The translations under genes were made by a program, and so were the position numbers. DNA of 64,000 nucleotides from Pseudomonas inefficax (GTDB lineage Bacteria > Pseudomonadota > Gammaproteobacteria > Pseudomonadales > Pseudomonadaceae): positions 90,900 to 154,899 of the forward strand of contig NZ_OPYN01000179.1 of NCBI RefSeq assembly GCF_900277125.1, read 5' to 3'. This document shows, one piece after another, positions 27,788 to 36,365 of the stretch. Below the pieces are notes generated by a model. The model did no database searches. It saw only the letters and a list, made by a program, of their open reading frames with translations, and was not told the DNA's origin. Each line of letters starts with the position of its first letter. Position 1 is the first letter of the stretch.

Positions 27788-29206
27788 ATGACTCTGCCTA
27801 GCCGCATCAGCCTGTCGACCTTATGCATATGCCTCGCCGCTTGCAGCACGCCGCCAACACCCGCCAGCGGCATCGCCGCGCCAGCCGCCTGGCAAGGCGA
27901 AGTGGCATCACCCTCTGCACAACTGCCAACGACACAGTGGTGGCAAGCCTTCGCCAGCCGCGAACTCGACCGCCTGGTGCAGCATGCCCTGCACAATGCC
28001 CACGACCTGGCTGCCGCCACGGCGCGGGTACGCCAGGCCCAGGCCCGTGCCGTCATTGCCGGCGCGCCGCTGCTACCGGAGCTGAAGCTGGGCCTGGACG
28101 GTAGCCGCCAGCGCCTGCTGCACGGCGACGGCTACGACCAGCTGGATGTCAGCCGCAGCGAACCCACCAGCACCTCGTTCGACATGCAGCTCAGCGCCAG
28201 CTACGAAATCGACTTCTGGGGAGGCCTGCGGGCGACCCGCGAAAATGCCCTGCGCAACCTGGATGCCAGCCGCTTCGACCGCCAGACCGTGGAGCTGACC
28301 CTGGTCAGCGCGGTGGCTGACAGTTACCTGCAGGGGCTGGCCCTGCAGGAGCAGTTGCGCATTGCCCGCCTCAACCTGCGCAATGCCCAAGACGTGCTGG
28401 GCCTGGTCGAAGCACGCCAGCGCAGCGGTTCCGCCACGCGCCTGGAACTGGCCCAGCAGCGCAGCCTGGTGGCCGCGCAGCAACGCCAGCTGCCGTTACT
28501 GGAACAGAAGTGGCAAGACAGCCGGGTCACCCTGGCGACCCTGCTCGGCGACCCGGTGCAGTCGCTACCTGCCAGCCAGGACGCGATCAACACCCTGCAA
28601 TGGCCCGCCATTGGCAGCGGCGTGCCCAGCGAACTGCTCACCCGCCGCCCGGACATTGCCGCGGCAGAAGCACGGCTGGCCGCCGCCAGCGCCAACGTGC
28701 AGGTCGCCCGCGCCGCCATGCTGCCCAAGCTCACCCTCGGGGCCAACCTGGGGGCTGGCGCCAATACCTTTGCCCATTTGTTCGACAGCTCCTACTACAC
28801 CCTCACCAGCGGCTTGGTCGCGCCGATCTTCAACAACGGCCGGCTGCGTGCCGCGCGTGAACTGGCCGAGGCTGAACAGATGGAGTTGCTGGAGACCTAC
28901 CGCAGCAGCATCCTGGCCGGTTTCGCCGACGTCGAGAAAGCCCTCAATGCGATCCGGGGCGTGGACCACCAGCGGCAGTGGCAGGATGAAGAGGTAGAGC
29001 AGGCACGCCTGGCGTTCGACCTGGCGCAGCAGCGTTATGGCGCGGGGGCGGAGACATTGTTGAGCGTGCTGGAAACCCAGCGCACCTTGTATGCGGCGCA
29101 GGACCAGCAGGCACAACTGCGCCTGGCCCGGTTGCAGGGTAGCGTGGCGTTGTACAAGGCCTTGGGGGGTGGGTGGCAGGTCGACCCCCTGCACGATCCG
29201 TTGTAG
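27788..29206 (+). CDS. opmQ: outer-membrane efflux lipoprotein of the TolC/OprM family
   Basis: A 472-residue outer-membrane factor with a lipobox (LCICLAACSTPP). The two repeated TolC-like halves are visible in the long helical segments (for example LVQHALHNAHDLAAATARVR and LARLQGSVALYKALGGGWQV). The signatures SYEIDFWGGLRATRENAL and ELLTRRPDIAAAEARLAAA are typical of the NodT family. It is the third gene of the pvdRT-opmQ operon, 3 bases after pvdT, and supplies the exit duct for pyoverdine. Confidence 0.93.
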   Translation: MTLPSRISLSTLCICLAACSTPPTPASGIAAPAAWQGEVASPSAQLPTTQWWQAFASRELDRLVQHALHNAHDLAAATARVRQAQARAVIAGAPLLPELKLGLDGSRQRLLHGDGYDQLDVSRSEPTSTSFDMQLSASYEIDFWGGLRATRENALRNLDASRFDRQTVELTLVSAVADSYLQGLALQEQLRIARLNLRNAQDVLGLVEARQRSGSATRLELAQQRSLVAAQQRQLPLLEQKWQDSRVTLATLLGDPVQSLPASQDAINTLQWPAIGSGVPSELLTRRPDIAAAEARLAAASANVQVARAAMLPKLTLGANLGAGANTFAHLFDSSYYTLTSGLVAPIFNNGRLRAARELAEAEQMELLETYRSSILAGFADVEKALNAIRGVDHQRQWQDEEVEQARLAFDLAQQRYGAGAETLLSVLETQRTLYAAQDQQAQLRLARLQGSVALYKALGGGWQVDPLHDPL

Positions 29207-29246
29207 AAGACGACTTGCCGGCGACTCATGCCACGCGCCGCATGGC

Positions 29247-29363
29247 ACCGGCTTTGCCGGTGTTCGCGGGCTCGCCCGCTCCCACAGAGAGCGCGTGTTG
29301 CCTGAACTCAGCGCCAAACCTGTGGGAGCGGGCAAGCCCGCGAAGGGCCGCAAAGCGGCCCCG
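29247..29363. repeat. REPIN 6
   Basis: Inverted REP pair with the GGAGCGGGCAAGCCCGCGAA type head, between the convergent ends of opmQ and pvdP. Confidence 0.8.
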
Positions 29364-29369
29364 ATTTGC

Positions 29370-30995
29370 TTAATCGGAACGCGAGCGCTGCGCCACCTTC
29401 AGGTTGCGCGCATACCACGGCCGCTGCGGCACCTTGGGCCGCAGCTTGTCGAGCAGGTCGTCATCGCTGTAGATGATGCGCAACGCCAGCTTCATCGTCT
29501 CCGGGTCCATCTCTACACTGCGCCCGGGGCGCAAACCCGGCACCGTCGAGCAGCCATGGGTATCCGGTCCCAACCACGGGTCGGCCACCTCCACCCAGCG
29601 ACCTGGCGCAAACCATGGCACGCCATTGACTTCCAGGCGCCGTACCTCGCCCGGATGCAGCCGCTCATGGGCGTGGAACCAGTCCTCGATGCGGTCGTCG
29701 ATCCAACCATGAAAGTGCCAGAACACCGGGTTCACATGGGATGAAAACGGATCACCGAGAAAATCGTTCTGCTCGGCGAACCAGCGTTCGGCAAAATCAT
29801 CCGGCGTGCGTGCCGTCGGCACCGGCATGCCGTTGGAGGGGTCGCGTGGCACCGATGCCCAGCGCATGTGCAGCCAGTCGTGCAGGCCCAGTTCCACTTC
29901 CGAACCGAACTGGCCCAGGGTCAAGGTGCTCAGGTACTCCGGGTCAGTGTAACGTGACTCCCAGACCTGGAAGTTGCCATGGAAGGTATCCGGTGTCTTG
30001 ATGTCGCGTACCCACTGGGTGTATTCCGCATCACCGCTGGCCAGCCAGGTGGGCGGCAGGGCATTGCCGTCATGGTTGTCGAAGTAGCGAGCGAAGCCGG
30101 CCCGGTCGCGCTCCAGTTCCGGCTGCGGCAACGGGAAGCGCGTCCATGACGGCAAGTCCTGCAAGGCGCGGGCACTGCCAAGCATGTGCCGATGCATGAA
30201 GAAAAAATCCTCGCCCGAGCCGTTGCGGTCCTTGTGCCGGCCCCGCGCGTCACGCTCGCGGTCACGCGGCCCGGGCTGCCAGCCCAGGCCACGCAGGGCG
30301 CCCTGCTTGTCCTTGCTCAGTTTGTGCCATTTGTCCCGCGACGAGTGCCACAGCTGGTGGAACAGGCGATGCTCCGGGGCGGTCAGCCAGGCCAGCAGTT
30401 GCGGGTTCAGCGGGGTACGCTCGCGCGCCTCGGGGAAGCTGCGCTTCAAGGCCAGGAACTGGTTGTCCTCCACGGGCAGTGTCAGCGCGCGGTCCAGGCG
30501 TGCAATGCGCCCGCTGAGGGTCGCCGGCCCGGCGTTGCCGAACCGGCCCCAGACCTCGTCGAGCACGCTATGGCATTCATAGCGGGCCTGGGCCGAAAAC
30601 AGGCGCCAGCGCAGGGTGCCCGGCTTGTCCGCCAACAGGTCGCCTACCACGCGGTAGCGCGGCTCTTCCGGCCCGCGCAGGCGCTCGGGGGTATCCAGGT
30701 AACCGCGCAGGGCCCGCCCGCTGGTCGTCACATCCAGGAACAGCTCCAGTTCACCCGTGGGTAGACCGTCCAGCCCCGCATCCCTGCCCTGCAGAGTCCA
30801 GCGCCAGATGCCGCGCAGTGTATCGCCCAGCTGCTGCAGGCGGGTATCGGCCAACTCGACGACGGCCTCGCCAGGGGTTTCCGGGAATTCCTCGGCGGCA
30901 CGCTGGCGCTGCACATACAGCGCCCCCAGCGCACCGGGCACCACCACACCCGTCAATGCCACACCGGCGATGAAACCGCGTCGGGAAATCGTCAT
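29370..30995 (-). CDS. pvdP: pyoverdine maturation tyrosinase
   Basis: A 541-residue copper enzyme of the periplasm that oxidises the tyrosine of ferribactin to form the dihydroxyquinoline chromophore. The Tat signal is MTISRRGFIAGVALTGVVVPGA. Tyrosinase-like His motifs include MHRHMLGSA, HDWLHMRWAS and, near residue 427, FWHFHGWIDDRIEDWF, the CuB-type site. The length is close to the 544 residues I recall for P. aeruginosa PvdP. The start at 30995 places the twin arginine at the proper distance; an ATG five codons upstream is possible. It has its own minus-strand PvdS box. Confidence 0.92.
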   Translation of the reverse strand: MTISRRGFIAGVALTGVVVPGALGALYVQRQRAAEEFPETPGEAVVELADTRLQQLGDTLRGIWRWTLQGRDAGLDGLPTGELELFLDVTTSGRALRGYLDTPERLRGPEEPRYRVVGDLLADKPGTLRWRLFSAQARYECHSVLDEVWGRFGNAGPATLSGRIARLDRALTLPVEDNQFLALKRSFPEARERTPLNPQLLAWLTAPEHRLFHQLWHSSRDKWHKLSKDKQGALRGLGWQPGPRDRERDARGRHKDRNGSGEDFFFMHRHMLGSARALQDLPSWTRFPLPQPELERDRAGFARYFDNHDGNALPPTWLASGDAEYTQWVRDIKTPDTFHGNFQVWESRYTDPEYLSTLTLGQFGSEVELGLHDWLHMRWASVPRDPSNGMPVPTARTPDDFAERWFAEQNDFLGDPFSSHVNPVFWHFHGWIDDRIEDWFHAHERLHPGEVRRLEVNGVPWFAPGRWVEVADPWLGPDTHGCSTVPGLRPGRSVEMDPETMKLALRIIYSDDDLLDKLRPKVPQRPWYARNLKVAQRSRSD

Positions 30996-31048
30996 TGCAT
31001 ACCTGTGCATTCATTGCGGCCATGGAGCACGGCCCGTCCAAGGCTAGA

Positions 31049-31072
31049 ACGTTGCACGGCAGGTGAAATTTA
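31049..31072 (-). promoter_or_regulatory. PvdS iron-starvation box for pvdP
   Basis: On the minus strand TAAAT (31072-31068), 16 bases and CGT (31051-31049) fit the consensus exactly. It lies 53 bases before the pvdP start. Confidence 0.85.
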
Positions 31073-31110
31073 GCGGCTTGCCACCCCTGCCCTGAGGGCA
31101 ACTCGGTCAA

Positions 31111-31226
31111 TGTAGGAGCGGCCTTGTGTCGCGAAAGGGCCGCAAGGCGGCCCCGGCAATTTTGCAGAGGTGCAAAGATTATGGGGGCGCTGCGCACCCC
31201 TATCGCGACACAAGGCCGCTCCTACA
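31111..31226. repeat. REPIN 7
   Basis: Inverted REP pair (TGTAGGAGCGGCCTTGTGTC head) set exactly between the two divergent PvdS boxes of pvdP and pvdM. The 345-base gap 30996-31340 holds these elements and no gene. Confidence 0.85.
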
Positions 31227-31255
31227 GGGCCCTGCGCCAGCGACCTGATAGCGGC

Positions 31256-31279
31256 TAAATTTCCCGGGTGCGCGCTCGT
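31256..31279 (+). promoter_or_regulatory. PvdS iron-starvation box for pvdMN
   Basis: TAAAT (31256-31260), a 16-base spacer and CGT (31277-31279) match the consensus exactly, 61 bases before the pvdM start. Confidence 0.85.
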
Positions 31280-31340
31280 TCACTGCAGGTAGCGGCGGCC
31301 TCTGTGCCCATCCCTCGACGGTGAACCTATTGAGATCAAG

Positions 31341-32687
31341 ATGACGACTCCACGCTGGAAGAAAGCCCTGTTTATCAGCCTGGCCGCGGCGGTTGCCGCT
31401 GGCGCCGGGTTTGCCGCCTGGCACTACTTCGCCACACCCGCCGGCTACTCCAGGGAGTTGACCCGCCAGGCCAACGACCTGCAGGAACGCATCATCTCGT
31501 TCGACAGCCATGTCACCCTGCCGCTGACCTTCGGCACCGAAGGCAGCGAGGCCGACAAGGATGGCAATGGCCGCTTCGACCTGGCCAAGGCCGCACGCGG
31601 GCGTTTGTCCGGCGCGGCCCTGACCATCTTCGCCTGGCCGGAATCCTGGACCGGTGACGGTGGCCCGCACCGCCCCACCCCAGGCTTCGTTGAAGCCGCC
31701 CGCCACACCCAGGAGGTGCGCTACAACGCCATCACCGCCATGGCCCGCGACTTCCCGCAGCAGGTGGGTATTGCCTATACGCCGCAAGACATGCGGCGCC
31801 TGCACGGCGAAGGCAAGTTCGCAGTGTTCCTCAGCATGCTCAATGCCTATGCGTTCGGCGATGACATAGAGGAACTCGACCGCTGGGCCGCCCGCGGCGT
31901 GCGCATGTTCGGCTTCAGCTACGTGGGCAACAACAGTTGGGCCGATTCCTCGCGCCCACTGCCGTTCTTCAATGACACCGCCGATGCCCTGGACGGCCTG
32001 TCGCCAGTCGGCAAGCGCGCCGTGCAGCGCCTGAACGACCTGGGCGTGATCATCGATGTGTCGCAAATGTCCAGCAAGGCGCTGGCCCAGGCCGTTACCC
32101 TGAGTCGCGCGCCGGTGGTGGCCTCGCACTCGGCGCCACGGGCCATGGTCGATATCAGGCGCAACCTCTCCGACAAGGAGCTGCAACTGATCAAGGACAG
32201 CGGCGGCGTGATCCAGCTGGTGGCCTTCTCCACCTATCTCAAGCCCTTGAGCAGCAAGACCCAGGACAAACTCAACGCCCTGCGCGCCCGCTACGACCTG
32301 CCGCCACTGGCCAACCTCGACTACGCACTGATGCCCGGTGACCCGGTGATCGCCGGCTGGCCCGAGCAGAAGGTCGGCCAATACGCCAACGCGCTGTACG
32401 GCATTCTCGAGGAAGAACCGCCGGCCACGCTCAAGGACTATGGCGACGCCATCGACTACACCGTGCGCAAGGTCGGCATCGACCATGTCGGCCTGAGTTC
32501 GGACTTCAACGAAGGCGGCGGCATCGACGGTTGGCAGAACGCCAGTGAAGCACGCAACGTCACCGCCGAACTGATCAGCCGCGGCTACTCCGAAGCGGAT
32601 ATCGCCAAGCTCTGGGGCGGCAACTTCCTGCGGGTGTGGGAGCAGGTGCAGAGCGCCGCGCAACCTGTCGCCACCTCATCCCCCTGA
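31341..32687 (+). CDS. pvdM: pyoverdine maturation protein, dipeptidase-like
   Basis: A 448-residue periplasmic protein of the M19 renal-dipeptidase fold with an N-terminal membrane anchor or signal (LFISLAAAVAAGAGFAAW). PvdM is known to be needed for ferribactin oxidation by PvdP. Compared with active M19 enzymes the metal site is eroded. His57 of the first HxD motif is kept but the Asp is Thr59. The bridging Glu position reads Asn168 (SMLNAYAF). The first of the two late His ligands is Gln242 (DVSQMSS), and the second is kept as His263 (ASHSAP). The 21-residue spacing between the last two agrees with the family. It therefore looks non-hydrolytic. It forms an operon with pvdN. Confidence 0.92.
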   Translation: MTTPRWKKALFISLAAAVAAGAGFAAWHYFATPAGYSRELTRQANDLQERIISFDSHVTLPLTFGTEGSEADKDGNGRFDLAKAARGRLSGAALTIFAWPESWTGDGGPHRPTPGFVEAARHTQEVRYNAITAMARDFPQQVGIAYTPQDMRRLHGEGKFAVFLSMLNAYAFGDDIEELDRWAARGVRMFGFSYVGNNSWADSSRPLPFFNDTADALDGLSPVGKRAVQRLNDLGVIIDVSQMSSKALAQAVTLSRAPVVASHSAPRAMVDIRRNLSDKELQLIKDSGGVIQLVAFSTYLKPLSSKTQDKLNALRARYDLPPLANLDYALMPGDPVIAGWPEQKVGQYANALYGILEEEPPATLKDYGDAIDYTVRKVGIDHVGLSSDFNEGGGIDGWQNASEARNVTAELISRGYSEADIAKLWGGNFLRVWEQVQSAAQPVATSSP

Positions 32688-32704
32688 CCCTAGCGAGCCA
32701 TTTG

Positions 32705-33991
32705 ATGAACGATCGTCGCACCTTTCTCAAGCAGGCCGGCCTGCTTGCGGCCGCCCTGCCCCTCACAGGCCCACTGCTGCCGGCCGCCCATGCGGCAACT
32801 GCACCCCCTGCGACCGCCAGCGACTGGGCCGCGTTTCGCAACCTGTTCGAGCTCGACCCGGCGTACGCACACTTTGCCAACTTCCTGATCACCTCGCACC
32901 CACGGCCCGTGCGCGAAGCCATCGAGGCGCTGCGTGCCCGCTTCGACCGCCACCCGGCCCGCATGGTCGACTGGGACAGCCAGTCGGAGTGGAAGCACGA
33001 AGCCGCCGTGCGTGAATGGGCAGCCCGCTACCTCGAAGTGACGCCCCGGCAAATCGCCCTGACCGGCAGCACCACCGAAGGCCTGGGGCTGATCTATGGC
33101 GGGCTGAAAATTGCCCCGGGGCAGGAAATTCTCACCACCGTGCACGAACATTCGGCCGCCCGCCATACCATGGGTTTTCGCACCTTGCGCGATGGCACAC
33201 CGGTGCACCGGTTGCGCCTGTTCGACGACCCCGCCAAGGTCACCAGCGACCAGGTACTGGCCACCATCGCGGCGGCCATCGGGCCGAAAACCCGGGTGCT
33301 GGGCATGACCTGGGTGCACTCGGGCAGTGGCGTGAAACTGCCCGTGGGCGAGATCGGCGCGCTGGTGCGCGAGGTCAATCGCCAGCGTGACGAGCAGGAC
33401 CAGATCATCTACGTGATCGACGGTGTGCATGGCTTCGGCGTCGAAGACATGCGCTTTGCCGATCTCAACTGCGACTACTTCATCGCCGGCACGCACAAGT
33501 GGATGTTCGGGCCACGGGGTACCGGGATCATCTGCGCGGCGTCCACCGAACTGAAGCAGCTGAACCCGACCATTGCGACGTTTTCCGAGAATGAGGACTT
33601 TGCCACGGTGATGACGCCCGGGGGTTACCACGCGTTCGAACACCGCTGGGCATTGGGCAAGGCGTTCGAGCTGCACCTGCAGCTGGGCAAGGCGGCGGTG
33701 CAGGCGCGGATTCATGGGCTTAATGGCTATCTCAGGCAGCGGCTTGAAGCGCTGCCGGGGGTTGATCTGGTGACACCGCGCAGCACGCAGTATTCGGCGG
33801 GGTTCACCTTCTTCCGGGTGACGGGGCGGGATGCTGACGAGGTGGCCCGCTACCTCAACAGCCAGCGCATCGTGGTGGATGCGGTGTCGCGGGATGTGGG
33901 GCCGGTGGTGCGGACGGCGCCTGGGCTGTTGAATACCGAGGCAGAGATCGAGCGGTTGGTGGAGATGTTGAAGCGCTACCTGCGCGCTTGA
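32705..33991 (+). CDS. pvdN: pyoverdine side-chain PLP enzyme, Tat-exported
   Basis: A 428-residue class V aminotransferase-fold protein exported by the Tat pathway (NDRRTFLKQAGLLAAALPL). PLP-fold motifs include ALTGSTTEGLGLIYGGLK, MTWVHSGSGVKLPV and the PLP lysine in FIAGTHKWMFGPRGTG. PvdN converts the glutamate side chain attached to the chromophore into succinamide in the periplasm. The start is the ATG 17 bases after the pvdM stop; the reading frame is open further upstream inside pvdM but without a signal. It is co-transcribed with pvdM. Confidence 0.93.
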   Translation: MNDRRTFLKQAGLLAAALPLTGPLLPAAHAATAPPATASDWAAFRNLFELDPAYAHFANFLITSHPRPVREAIEALRARFDRHPARMVDWDSQSEWKHEAAVREWAARYLEVTPRQIALTGSTTEGLGLIYGGLKIAPGQEILTTVHEHSAARHTMGFRTLRDGTPVHRLRLFDDPAKVTSDQVLATIAAAIGPKTRVLGMTWVHSGSGVKLPVGEIGALVREVNRQRDEQDQIIYVIDGVHGFGVEDMRFADLNCDYFIAGTHKWMFGPRGTGIICAASTELKQLNPTIATFSENEDFATVMTPGGYHAFEHRWALGKAFELHLQLGKAAVQARIHGLNGYLRQRLEALPGVDLVTPRSTQYSAGFTFFRVTGRDADEVARYLNSQRIVVDAVSRDVGPVVRTAPGLLNTEAEIERLVEMLKRYLRA

Positions 33992-34001
33992 AGGTTGCCT
34001 G

Positions 34002-34116
34002 TACCGGCCCTATCGCCGGCAAGCCAGCTCCCACAGATATCCAACAGACCTGAAGGTTTGTGCAGTACCTGTGGGAGCTGGCTTGCCGGCGATAGGGGCG
34101 CAACGCGCCCCCGGCA
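34002..34116. repeat. REPIN 8
   Basis: Inverted REP pair with the GGAGCTGGCTTGCCGGCGAT head, in the convergent gap between pvdN and the esterase gene. Confidence 0.85.
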
Positions 34117-34124
34117 ATCTCAAG

Positions 34125-35093
34125 TCAGGACTCGCCGCCGACCCACTTCAACCATTCCCCCACATCCCGGTAAATCCCGTCCACCTGCTCAACGATCCCC
34201 GACATGCGCAAGAAGTCATGGGTCAACCCCTCCACCCGGGCAAAGGTCACCGCTGTCCCGCCTGCCACCAGCCAGTCACGATAGGCCATGCCCTCATCAT
34301 GCAACGGGTCATATTCGGCCACGAACAGGTAAGCCGGTGCCAAAGGCTGGCGCAGCGTCGACAGCAACGGCGATACCCGCCAGTCCAGGCGCTGCTCGCA
34401 CTGCGGCGCATAGTGCTGGTAGAACCACTCCAGGGTGAGCGTCTCCAGCAGGTAACCCTCGGCATGCTCGCGATGAGACTCACGCTGGCAGGAGATATCG
34501 GTCACCGGATAGAACAGCAACTGTGCCAGCGGCTTGAACGCCAGCGCCTCGGGCTGCTCCACAGCAGTAATGGCCAGCACCGCCGCCAGGCTCGCGCCCA
34601 CGCTGTCCCCTGCCAGCACCACCCGGCGATTGTCCAGGCCCAGCGACGCCGCCTGCTCAGCCAGCCAGTTGGCGGCGTCCAGCGCATCGTGCAGGGCCAT
34701 CGGGAACTGCTGTTCCGGTGCCAACCGGTAGTCCGCCGCCAGCACCGCAAACTCGCCCAAGGCCGCCAGGCGGCGGCACACCGAGTCATGCGAGTCGAGG
34801 CTGCCGACCACATAGCCGCCGCCATGCAGGTACAGGATCACTGGCTGCAAGGCAGGCCCAGCATCGCCCCGGCGGTACAGACGAGCAGCCAGGCGGGCAC
34901 CGTCGCGCGCGGTCATCTGCAACTCGCTGGCCGTGACGTTGCCGGGCGGGCTCGGGTCGAGTACCTGCGAGCTGCCCTCGAACTCGGTACGGGCCTGGGC
35001 CACGTCCATCGCGTGCATGGGCAGGCTCCTGCCCGTCAGCCGGCCAAATTCGACCAGTTCCAGAAATGCCGCCAGATCAGGGTGCAGTGCCAT
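34125..35093 (-). CDS. alpha/beta hydrolase of the hormone-sensitive lipase (HSL) family
   Basis: A 322-residue hydrolase with all family marks: the oxyanion motif HGGGYVVGS, the nucleophile elbow GDSVG (Ser in AGDSVGASLAAVL), the acid in AEYDPLHDEG and the His in GLTHDFLRM. No signal peptide is visible, so it should be cytoplasmic. The start at 35093 has AAGGAAC upstream. It is divergent from the SCP2-JmjC gene, and a PvdS-type box (TAATT variant) lies 42 bases upstream. No esterase is established in pyoverdine biosynthesis that matches it, so the role is open. Possibilities are handling of the acyl chain or of a pyoverdine ester. This is inference from context only. Confidence 0.85.
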   Translation of the reverse strand: MALHPDLAAFLELVEFGRLTGRSLPMHAMDVAQARTEFEGSSQVLDPSPPGNVTASELQMTARDGARLAARLYRRGDAGPALQPVILYLHGGGYVVGSLDSHDSVCRRLAALGEFAVLAADYRLAPEQQFPMALHDALDAANWLAEQAASLGLDNRRVVLAGDSVGASLAAVLAITAVEQPEALAFKPLAQLLFYPVTDISCQRESHREHAEGYLLETLTLEWFYQHYAPQCEQRLDWRVSPLLSTLRQPLAPAYLFVAEYDPLHDEGMAYRDWLVAGGTAVTFARVEGLTHDFLRMSGIVEQVDGIYRDVGEWLKWVGGES

Positions 35094-35135
35094 GTGGGTT
35101 CCTTGGGTGAAATGTGACTCGAGCCTCCCTACGGG

Positions 35136-35159
35136 ACGTAGCAGCATGCCGAAAAATTA
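35136..35159 (-). promoter_or_regulatory. PvdS-type box (TAATT variant) for the HSL-family hydrolase gene
   Basis: On the minus strand TAATT (35159-35155), 16 bases and CGT (35138-35136) match the PvdS consensus with one mismatch. The pvdL box carries the same TAATT variant with the same spacing. Confidence 0.6.
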
Positions 35160-35173
35160 CCCGTGCACACGGC

Positions 35174-35197
35174 TAAATCGTTGGTGCGAGCATTCGT
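35174..35197 (+). promoter_or_regulatory. PvdS iron-starvation box for the SCP2-JmjC gene
   Basis: TAAAT (35174-35178), 16 bases and CGT (35195-35197) match the consensus exactly. It lies 36 bases before the GTG start and is back to back with the hydrolase box. Confidence 0.82.
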
Positions 35198-35233
35198 TAC
35201 CCCTGCACAACGAAAGACCGCCAGAGGCATACC

Positions 35234-36355
35234 GTGGACCTTCAGAGCATCCTCAGCAAACTGTTCGCCAACGCCCATGCCGTCGGCATCGAAGGCGTTT
35301 TCCAGTTCGTCTTCAGCCAGGACCTGGCCTTCTGGTCGGAGGTGCGCGACAGCAGCCGCACCGGTGCGGGTCGGCACAGCGCCCCGGACGTCACCATCGA
35401 GGTGACCGAGCGTGACTTCATCGGCATCATGGGCGGCACCGCCAACGTCGAAGAACTGTTCGCCAGCGCCCGCCTGAAGATCAGCGGCAACATGGGCCTG
35501 GCCACCTTGCTGCCGCAGATCATCAGCAACGCCCGCCGCGGCGCGCCGGCGGCCAAGGTATCGATGAACCAACGCTACCCGACACCGGCACGCTTCAGCG
35601 AACGGGTGTCGGCCGCGCAACCGGCACAGCGCGAGGTGGCACGCATTGCCCGCGCCGACATGTCGCTGGCACGCTTCCAGCGCGAATACCTGGAGCATGG
35701 GGCGCCGGTGGTCATCAGTGATGCCCTGCAGGACTGGCCGCTGTTCACCATGGGCCGCGAAGCTTCGCTGGAACATTTCGCCGAACTGCAGGGCATCACC
35801 CGGCACGGCGACTACGTGAAGAAGACCTTCTCCACCGACCGTGACTTCCGCTCCACCTCCATGGCTGACTTCATCGCCTCGCTGGACACCCCTGCCAAAC
35901 CCGGCGAAACCCCGGCCTACATGGGCAACAACATCGTGCCGGAAAAACTGCTGACGCTGATTCGCTACCCGCAGTACTTCGCCCGCGAGAAGTTCATTGC
36001 ACCGCGCATATGGATCGGCCCCAAGGGCACCCTGACGCCACTGCACCGCGACGACACCGACAACCTGTTCGCGCAGGTATGGGGGCAGAAATCGTTCATC
36101 CTCGCCGCGCCGCACCATCGCCCAGCCCTGGGCACCTGGTCGACCAGCCCGAAGGGCGGCCTGGACGGCTGCGACTTCAACCCCGATGCCCCGGACTACC
36201 AGCGTTTTCCGGCGGCGCGCGAAGTGCCTTTCCTGCGCGTGATGCTGCAGGCCGGTGACCTGCTGTTCCTGCCCGAAGGGTGGTTCCACCAGGTGGAGTC
36301 TGTGACCACCTCGCTCTCGGTGAACTTCTGGGTGAGTTCCGGGCGCGGTTGGTAG
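35234..36355 (+). CDS. SCP2-domain/JmjC (cupin_8) fusion protein, putative Fe(II)/2-oxoglutarate oxygenase
   Basis: A 373-residue two-domain protein. Residues 1-115 resemble an SCP2 sterol-carrier domain (PDVTIEVTERDFIGIMGG, ARLKISGNMGLATLLPQI). From about residue 145 it is a JmjC/cupin_8 domain. The iron facial triad is legible as His271-x-Asp273 (TPLHRDDTDNLFAQVWGQ) and His352 (WFHQVESVTTSLSVNFWV); YMGNN and AAPHHRPAL are also typical. Such enzymes hydroxylate protein or peptide side chains. It starts with GTG, preceded by GAGG. A perfect PvdS box upstream argues for a role in pyoverdine biology, for example hydroxylation of a precursor on the enzyme or in lipid-bound form. The substrate is unknown. 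It is distinct from the SyrP/TauD-type Asp hydroxylases of pyoverdine clusters. Confidence 0.82.
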   Translation: MDLQSILSKLFANAHAVGIEGVFQFVFSQDLAFWSEVRDSSRTGAGRHSAPDVTIEVTERDFIGIMGGTANVEELFASARLKISGNMGLATLLPQIISNARRGAPAAKVSMNQRYPTPARFSERVSAAQPAQREVARIARADMSLARFQREYLEHGAPVVISDALQDWPLFTMGREASLEHFAELQGITRHGDYVKKTFSTDRDFRSTSMADFIASLDTPAKPGETPAYMGNNIVPEKLLTLIRYPQYFAREKFIAPRIWIGPKGTLTPLHRDDTDNLFAQVWGQKSFILAAPHHRPALGTWSTSPKGGLDGCDFNPDAPDYQRFPAAREVPFLRVMLQAGDLLFLPEGWFHQVESVTTSLSVNFWVSSGRGW

Positions 36356-36365
36356 TCGGGATTAC

